From positions 84,878 to 148,877 of the forward strand of contig NW_013546985.1 in the NCBI RefSeq assembly GCF_000711695.1: 64,000 bases of DNA, written 5' to 3'. Below, in pieces: positions 57,033 through 64,000 of the stretch. Origin of the DNA: Tilletiaria anomala UBC 951 (taxonomy: Eukaryota > Basidiomycota > Exobasidiomycetes > Georgefischeriales > Tilletiariaceae). The notes under the pieces are model-generated. The model searched no databases. It saw only the letters and a list, made by a program, of their open reading frames with translations, and was not told where the DNA came from. The position numbers were made by a program, and so were the translations under genes. The first letter of the stretch is position 1; each line of letters starts with the position of its first letter.

Positions 57033-60000
57033 ATGTCGACACTACAGGCGCAGCCTCGCGCTGGAGATAGCGCAGGACAGGCAGGCAGGGTGAGCCAAAG
57101 CATTTGAAGAAGGAACGAAATATTGGATTTGGTGCTGACGCCAGCTTGTTACCAGTACTCCACATCTCACATGGAATCGTCGGTGACGCGCCTGCTCGTG
57201 GCTACCAAGATGTTACTCGAGGCGCTCACGAAATGGTCGATGGGGCAGCGTACAGAGGAACAAGTATCGGATGTCTATGTGCGACTGGGAAACGACTTCA
57301 ATACCGCCAAGCTCGCATTCGGGAGCTATGGAATTGACATGCGGTGAGATTCTTTTAATGTCATTCGGAAGCATTTGTGATTTGTGGGCGTAGGCTGACG
57401 TATAGTGGGAATGCAGGGACCTCGAGTCAGTTCCGGACGACTTGCGCGCGTGTCTAGAAGCATGCTTATCGGAAGAAGCCTCGCAGAGTGTGTTGGAAAA
57501 ACACTTACCTCGGGTCAGAGAGATTATAATTGCATTGCTGCAGGGCCTCAAACTGAAGCAGGCCCAATATAAGCAATATCTGATGCGCAATCGCACCTCT
57601 TTTCAAGAAACTCCCGCTGCACCGGTCACATTCACCCCAGTGCCCGGTCCTCCTCCAATGGCGGCAGCACAGCGAATACCAGACTCATCACGGGATTCGA
57701 ACACGCCCAAAGACAGCGTGCTCATGCGCGGTGGCAGTACAAGTCAGATTTCGCAAAAGCGTGGAGACAGCTTGCGCATTCAGCGACAAGGCGGAAGCGA
57801 AGGCTCTCCTACAGTTCCGCAGTACCCTTTAATGGAAGATCGACCACCATTACCTTCTGCGAGGGATTCGCTTCATCGTGGGTCTCCGAGCGCCTTGTCG
57901 CCTTCATCATCGGCCTCGAGGCGGCCGATGCACGCTCCACCGATCGACACAGGCGCTCGTGCGTCTCAATTGATCAGAGGGCATCTACGGCGCCCGAGCA
58001 TTGACTCATTGCGAGGAACAGCCCTGGAGGCGCAGCCAGATGAGAAGCGATTCTCGCCGACAGTGCCCATTTCAGAGCTGGAGGAAACCGTCACTTCCCC
58101 GCCACCTCACAAAGGGACACCTCATTTAGGGTATCGATTGACTGATACACCGCTATCTACATCCTCAGGCGGTGTGTCTGATACGGATGTATCTCCGTCA
58201 GTGGCGGCCCGCTCAAGGCATGCTCCATCCAGTTCGGTACCGGTCGTACCACAGCCGCCGGTGGCCAGCGGTCACGCTCGTGCAGGAAGCAGCGCGTCGA
58301 CTCTGCAGACACCGACGAGCGATGGATTTGCTTCCCGCTCTCCGCTTCCGACCATCGAAGCGACATCGCCGCTGTCGATGGACTCTATCGATTCGGCAGC
58401 GGATCCCTCGCTGCGGGCGCTCAAGTCTCGCGATGTGCTTGAACGACGTGCATCGAAACGCTTCAGCGCTTACACTTTCAATAAGATGGGTCTTGGCCAA
58501 GGCTTTGGCTCCAGCTTTGGCTCTGGCAACTTGGGGATGAGCATGCTGAACCTTGGCGCAACGCCGAGCGGCGCCAGTGGCTCCGCTGCGCCGGCGGATC
58601 GTCGCGTCGTGCAGAGCGAGCGCAAGACGAACACTTCGAAGCGTCCGAGCAGGTTGAATGTCGTCAACAACAATGCCGACATTCCCACTGGTCCACAGTC
58701 TGGGGATACAATCACCAGCGGGCCGCCTTCGGCTTCTGGCTTGCCATCCCGAGGCATCAAATCAGCCAAGCGCGTTTCTTCTACCTCTTCCACGGCGTCC
58801 TCTGCCAATCGCAGTCCCATGCTGCCTTCTCTTTCTTTACCACAGTCGACAGAGCGCACGTCCCCCTCGGGTAGCTCGCGCGGCCGCTTGTCACCGGCGG
58901 CAGAGAGTTCGACCGAGTCTTTGCCTTTCGTCGATGCAGCACATGTCCTCTCGCCGACGGAGGATGAAGTAAAGTTCGACATCCCCCCAGTACCTCCACT
59001 TCCTACTCCAGCGGAACGCGCTCGACTCGATGCGATTCAGAACCGCGCCAGTCAGTCGCCTTCGCACGTGTCGCAAAGCGCCAATACCAGCATCACTGTA
59101 ACATCCCCACAACCCGTTTCGGCTGAGACGCCAACGCAGGCTAACTACCATGCCAGCGCTCTTTTACCGCAAGGGCAGCTCAATCTATTCCTTCAGTTGG
59201 GGCGTCATACTCGCAAGGCTGTCATCGATTACGATCCAGACCTGCCAGCTGGAGGCATCACCATCGCAACTTTGCGCATGCTCTTCGTCAACCGTTTTGC
59301 TTATTCCCCCGGCCAGGATGACTTCCCCGCCATCTACATCAAAGATCCGCGGAGTGGGCTTTCTTTCGAATTGGAGGATCTCGAGGACATCCAGAGTGAT
59401 ACATTGCTCACCCTCAACATCGAGCGTAAGTGCTTGGACCCTTGGCAGTGCTTTGTGGAAGTTGTACTGACAGCACGATCCTTGCTACTCACACTTTCAG
59501 CTCTTGATCAAGTCAAACAACATCTCGATCTTTCGATTAGTGGGTTGACGCGCGAGCTGCGCGAGCTAAAGGCTGCTGTGATGGAGCGCGATGTGCGACG
59601 CATGTCGATTCAACAGGACTCCTACGCGCATGTCGCCGAGAGCGTCCAACGCTCAGCTTCCCAGAACGTCGGCAAGATCTCCGACTCAGAGTTCGCGGCG
59701 GCTGGCCAGCGCGTGGCGCAGATGGCGCGTGCAGCCAGCGGGAAGAGCCCCGTGGGCGGTGGGTCGCCTAACTCCACGGGGGCGCGCGCAGCAGACGAGC
59801 TGCGCGTGCAGTACGATGAGCTACAGAAACTGCGTCGCGAGCTTGCCATTATGCGTCAGGTGCAGGGTGAGTTCTCGACCGATGTCACTTCGCTCTTCAA
59901 GGAACTGCGAGAGCGCAACAAGCGCGTGCGCAAAATCGCCACTGCAGATGCACCGGTCGAACGTAATTTCATTATTGCCGGAAAGGCGCAGCTTGATTCG

Positions 60001-60777
60001 AGCTCGCAAGAGGTGCTCACTTTGGTGGAGGATCTTCAAGACACTGTCGACGACCTCAAGCACGATGTCATCCAGCGTGGTGTCAAGCCGAAGCCAGCAA
60101 TGCTGAAGAAGATCGTTGGTGATATCGAGAAAGCGACCAAAGGCCTGGAGGAAGTGGAGAAGTATGTGCAGAATGTCAAGCCGAGCTGGAAGAAGACCTG
60201 GGAGTCGGAGCTGCAGAGCATCGTGGAGGAGCAGGAATTCCTCAACCACCAAGAGTCGCTCATTGCCGATCTACGTGACGACCACGCGGCACTGCAGGAT
60301 GTGTTCAACGACATCCAGCAAGTGGTCAAGCTGCGCGGAACGAGCTCGCGTGGATACATTCCGCCCGCGCCAGAGGAGGGGCACCAGGGCCTGAATACGG
60401 TGATGCTCGAAGTGCGCGGGCAGAGCGTGGACCACGAGAAGCGCCTGCGCGCGCTGCAGGCTGCGGAGAAGCAGCGGCAACGCGAGCTGGCCGGGCGCAC
60501 GGACGAGTTTGCCGACGAGCTCGCGGGATTCGTCGATGGAAAGGCGTTACGCAAGACGGGAGGGCACCTCGAGGCGGAGCGCATACGGCAGCGCAGGGAC
60601 AAGGCGACGCTCAACGCCATGTTTGGGAATGGTGATGACATGGGAGGTGCGCCGACCGCGCCGGCGGGGCCCGGCCTCAAGCCGGCCAAGTTCATCCTGG
60701 GGCAGGGCCAGAAGGAGGAGGTGAGGGATGGTGGCAAGTCTGCGTCACCGACTCTTCCGCTGCCGCTGGCTGACTGA
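57033..60777 (+). CDS. BUD6: Bud6/Aip3, actin- and formin-binding polarity protein
   Basis: Exons are 57033-57089, 57156-57343, 57417-59425 and 59501-60777, encoding 1176 aa (yeast Bud6 is 788). Introns are 66, 73 and 75 nt. The last is stop-free and a multiple of three, and splits NIE|PLDQVKQHLD. The N-terminal domain (about 20-125) is YSTSHMESSVTRLLVATKML...LPRVREIIIALLQGLKLKQ, used for localisation. A long Ser/Pro-rich linker (about 130-655) follows. The Aip3 domain starts near 662: NLFLQLGRHTRKAVIDY, LRMLFVNRFAYSPGQDDFPA, then long coiled coils, ending in the conserved RRDKATLNAMFGNGDD. In yeast, Bud6 dimers bind actin monomers and the formin tail to nucleate actin cables at growth sites and the septum. 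The coiled-coil core is complete. Confidence 0.94.
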
Positions 60778-61050
60778 AGTGAGGAGATACGCGTGTATGG
60801 CAGTATCACTATTGGGACATGCGGATGCACAGAATTGAGCTGCGCGCTCGCTTCAGGTGCGCGCCAAGTTCAGGTGACGACGGGTATGTGTGTGTCCATG
60901 TGTGAGCGGGTGGATGTTGGGTCTATTATGCTACAAGATGCGCGTGTGTGCGCGGGCATGGATGTACAAAGTGGGCAGCCAGGCAGGTTGCAAGTGGAGA
61001 AAGTAGTAGTACAGATGCGTTGGCGCGTGTTGAACATCTGGGGATCGGCC

Positions 61051-62486
61051 TCATCGTGCAGTCGCGTGTTCTTGAGCTGGCGCAAAGTGCAGAAAGAGCT
61101 CGTAGATGCTGAACATGACGGCAGCGTTCTGCGTGAGGATAAAATGAGAACAGTCAGCACATGGTACATAAGCTGACATCTGTTGCGCAGTGATAGACTC
61201 ACAGGAACGACCCTTAGCAGATGAGCGGAAAGCCCGCCGTAGAGCGCCACCACGCCCTCCTCCCTGACGACGACGCGGATCGTCTGTAGGAGGCCGGTGT
61301 ACTTGCGCGGGGCGCCGGTCTCCGGCGGCTGCTGTCGCAGGCGCGTGCGGATCACTTCGTGCGGGTACGTGATGAGCGACGCGATCAGCTTGGCCGTGCC
61401 GGCTGCGGAGATGGTGCCGGTGAGCGACTGGCGCTCGCGCGCCGCGTTGCTGTCGGCTTTGCTCCCTTCCGCTGATAGTGATGCGCCTTGCCGCCGGTCC
61501 CAGGCTTTGAGTTGCTCGTACAGCGCCCACTGAATCGTCCCCTCTGCAACGCCGAGGTAGGAGGCGGACATGCCCTTGTACAGGCCGTGGATGCCCTCGT
61601 TGCGGACGATCTGCACGACCATCGCAAACGATTTGGTTGACGGGCGCGCGGGCGCGGGCCGCGCGTGGAAGGAGAAAGAAGGAGAGGAGGAAGAGGCGTT
61701 GCGGGACGATATCAAGGCAGCTGCTGCGCCAGGAGGCGTCTTGGCAGCGGCAGCGGGCGAGGTGCTGGAGGTTGTTGCAGGCAGGGGGCGGACGGCTGCT
61801 CTCCGCCTGTCTGCACTCCTGCGCGCCTCAGACTGGTTCTCGAGCTGGAGGCGCGTCTTCACGACCCAGATTGGGTTGGTCGCGGTGGCGGTTACAATGC
61901 CCGCGAGCGTGGCAGCGACGAGGTGGACGGCGGGCGTCTCGCGTCCGGCATTGAAGCGCTGCGCAAGGAGCTGCTTGCCGTTACCGTACACGGAGAAGTT
62001 GATCGCCCGCGCCGGCACGACGCCCACGAGCGTCGGGCCTAGCCCCTTGAACAGGGCGCGCGGGCCCTCGCGCAGCGATATGGTGCGCAGCAGCTGTGCC
62101 GTTTCGACAAAGTGGTACGCCAGCGTGCGCACCGTGCGCAGCAGTCCTGCACTGCCGCCACCACCGTGGCGCGATGGTGGAGTCCGTGCGTATGCCTGTG
62201 TATGCCGTTGTTGCTGCTGCTGGTACATGTCGGATTGCAGGCGTGTCTTGACAACGTCGAGCGGCGACGTTACGATGGCGCCGCACATACCGCCGACGCC
62301 GCCGGCGGCAAAATGGACCCATGCCTGGGGACTGCGTGGAGGGCGCCCATGCTCCTGCGCCTGTGCGGACGAAGAGGATGGGGCGATCGAGTCGAGCGCG
62401 TCGCAACGCTGCTGCTGCCCATCGCTTGGTGGCGGTGGCGGCGCGCCATCTCGCGCCTTACCCTTCAATGCGCTGGCGATACTCAT
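61051..62486 (-). CDS. RIM2: Mitochondrial pyrimidine nucleotide carrier, Rim2 type (SLC25A33/36)
   Basis: Minus-strand exons are 62486-61203 and 61128-61051, encoding 453 aa (yeast Rim2 is 377). The 74-nt intron ends in CGCAG, and reading through it would give a wrong tail of about 110 residues. Three carrier repeats are visible, with signatures PLDVVKTRLQ, PIWVVKTRLQ and PHEVIRTRLRQ. PIW in repeat 2 is the mark of nucleotide and folate-type carriers such as Rim2. Spliced exon 2 gives the last helix, VVP|NAAVMFSIYELFLHF. Ser/Ala-rich inserts occur at the N-terminus, after repeat 1's signature (QQQQQ, His) and in the matrix loop of repeat 2. The protein exchanges pyrimidine (deoxy)nucleotides across the inner membrane for mtDNA and RNA synthesis. 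It converges with BUD6, with 273 bp between stops. Confidence 0.92.
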
Positions 62487-63054
62487 GATCAGGGGAGCAG
62501 GCGAGTGGGTGTTGATGGGATTCGATTGGATCGGACTGGGTTGGGTTGGATTTGGTTGAATGCAGCGGAGGATGGGCGGCGCGGGGAGGGATGATATTTG
62601 GATTGGAAGTGCATCAGGCCAGCCTCTGCTTGACGTCTCTTGTCCACCAAGAGGGGATGAGATGGGTCGGATTGGACATCAAGCATGCATGTTGCGCGAT
62701 GAGAGTGAGAGATATCATAGATCAATGAAAAATTGAGATCGACGTGCGCGTGAGTTGCACCGAATCTAAACGCGTGCACACCCTTGATATATTATGCCAT
62801 ATACAAATTGATGGTTATGTGTATGTAATCGAGCTCTCGTTCATACGGTGGCTGCTTCACCCACGTCTGGAAGCCATCGCTCACTCACCTCCCCGACTGG
62901 GCATAGCCTACGGCGCCAGCGCCAGGGCTCTCCCAACACAGAGAAGAACGGACCAGACTCGTGCACTAGGACCCGCAAGCGGGGACGCGCGCCCGCCTTT
63001 CGGGACCTCCTCCGCGCGTGTCGCGTCGCATCACATTGGATTGTATCGCCCACC
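62487..63054. other. Divergent promoter region (RIM2 / BRCT protein)
   Basis: This 568 bp lies between two start codons. A GGATTGGATTGG-like direct repeat (GGTTGGGTTGGATTTGGTTG) sits at about 62530-62560, next to the RIM2 start. No gene is seen. Confidence 0.4.
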
Positions 63055-64000
63055 ATGGCGCCCCTGCCAGAGCACATCTTTGAGGGCGTCGTCTTCTTCC
63101 TCAACGATGACCTGAGTCCAGAGCTGCTCGCTACGGTGCGTGTATTCTCCTTATCTTTGCTTTACCTGCTCTGCTTTGCTGCTCGCTGATGCTGACCGGG
63201 ACAACCTGAACCTGTCTCCAACCGCCTTCTTCTTCAGCTCAAGGAGCTGCTGCAGACCGCCGGCGCGCAGTGCTGGGAAGACTCTGCGGGTGAGATCAAC
63301 AAGGCATTCCCGCGCTCCTACCGCTTCAACCCGGAAAAGGTGACCCACGTGATCACCTCCACGCTTGACTTTCCCGAGTACGAGGCCTGCATCGACCCCC
63401 AGGCGGACAATGTCTTCAACATCGCCGCAGACTCCCACGCGGTTGTCGTCGATGTGAGTCCTTTTTCGAAGTGTCGTGAGACGCGATTGTCTTGACAGCT
63501 GCTGAAATGCTCCCTCCGTACGCCTGAGCAGCCGGAGTGGGTGCAGCGCTCATACACGCTCGGCGAGCGCCAGCCGGAGCGCTTCTACTCGCCCGACGCC
63601 GCCCGCATTTTCTCGGGCGTAGTGATCCACGCGTCGCGCATGCCCAAGCTGGAGGTCGAGCTAATCATGGGTGCCGTACAGTCGCTGGGGGGCTCATACA
63701 AGCTCAACTTGACCAAGGAGGTCACTCACCTCATCACGCCCTCCGAAGACTCGAGCAAGCTGAGCGTGCTGCGCGAGCCGCAGAACCGCCAGCTCGGCAT
63801 CTGCGCCGTACATCCGAGCTGGATCGACGAGAGCGTCAAGTTCAACCGCCTCGTCGACACCGCGCCCTTCGCCTGGCCCCTTGACCGTGCCGGTAAGCCG
63901 CCGCTGCTGGCCAACTCGACCCGCGTGCCGCCCTACACGCTGACCGCAGGCCCGACCAACGGCCAGGGTGAAGCTGCTGCTACCGGCGGCAGGCGAGCAG
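63055..64000 (+). CDS. Multi-BRCT-domain protein, Rtt107/Brc1-like (5' part)
   Basis: Exons are 63055-63135, 63238-63453 and 63499 to beyond the window edge, giving 266 complete residues. Introns are 102 and 45 nt, the latter the shortest seen. Residues 1 to about 100 form a first BRCT-like unit (HIFEGVVFFLNDDLSPELLAT|LKELLQTAGAQCWED, then VTHVITSTLDFPEY). A second begins near 133 (ARIFSGVVIHASRMPKLEVE, GSYKLNLTKEVTHLITP) and ends with the BRCT Trp (VHPSWIDESVKFNRL). N-terminal tandem BRCT repeats starting at the first residues are the layout of Rtt107/Brc1/PTIP proteins, which bind phospho-H2A at damaged forks. Assignment below the BRCT level is inference, because the C-terminal repeats are missing. 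Confidence 0.85.

Overview
The window is nuclear DNA of a GC-rich fungus, most likely a basidiomycete and possibly of the Ustilaginomycotina type. This is inferred from gene content, long Ser/Ala/Gly-rich disordered protein segments, and many short spliceosomal introns. I reconstructed 43 introns in 21 protein genes. Apart from one of 787 nt, all are 45-129 nt long, and typically have GTRNGT donors, a CTGAC-like branch site and a YAG acceptor. No phylogenetic placement was computed. Splice models were built by hand from reading frame, splice consensus and family conservation. Left part (1-15.4 kb): the 3' end of an unidentified gene; an unrecognised one-intron gene (1613-2926); a 2.7 kb gene-poor stretch that probably includes a long leader; a very large low-complexity protein gene (5672-10066); a small orphan ORF (10756-11097); and DED1, the DEAD-box translation helicase (11461-13581). 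A 1.8 kb stretch without a coding gene, with a TATAAAAG element, precedes MKT1. Centre (15.4-35 kb): MKT1; a long-chain fatty alcohol oxidase with a PTS1-like C-terminus; a TDA10/glycerate-kinase-like P-loop kinase (minus strand); a glyoxalase-like protein; a secreted double-psi beta-barrel protein (minus strand); RPL12 with an exceptionally long intron; and an MGA2/SPT23-type ER membrane-tethered transcription factor. Right part (35-64 kb): NOP2 (minus); phospholipase B; a RING-H2 E3 ligase of the RNF126 type; an ARO8-like aminotransferase (minus); DPM3 (minus); SEC1; PAT1; an intron-containing tRNA-Tyr(GTA); TMA16 (minus); BUD6/AIP3; a RIM2-type mitochondrial pyrimidine nucleotide carrier (minus); and the 5' part of a multi-BRCT protein cut by the window edge. 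Most genes are core eukaryotic housekeeping functions: translation and mRNP control (DED1, MKT1, PAT1, RPL12, TMA16, NOP2), polarised secretion (SEC1, BUD6), and lipid and glycoconjugate metabolism (FAO, PLB, MGA2/SPT23, DPM3). I saw no transposon, CRISPR array, biosynthetic cluster or viral insertion. The most useful observations are four stop-free introns whose length is a multiple of three and which a naive ORF reading would translate, the RPL12 giant intron, the PTS1 on the alcohol oxidase, a PPxY degron-like motif in the MGA2/SPT23 protein, and a large uncharacterised His-rich protein. I did not find convincing evidence of a previously undescribed multi-gene system.
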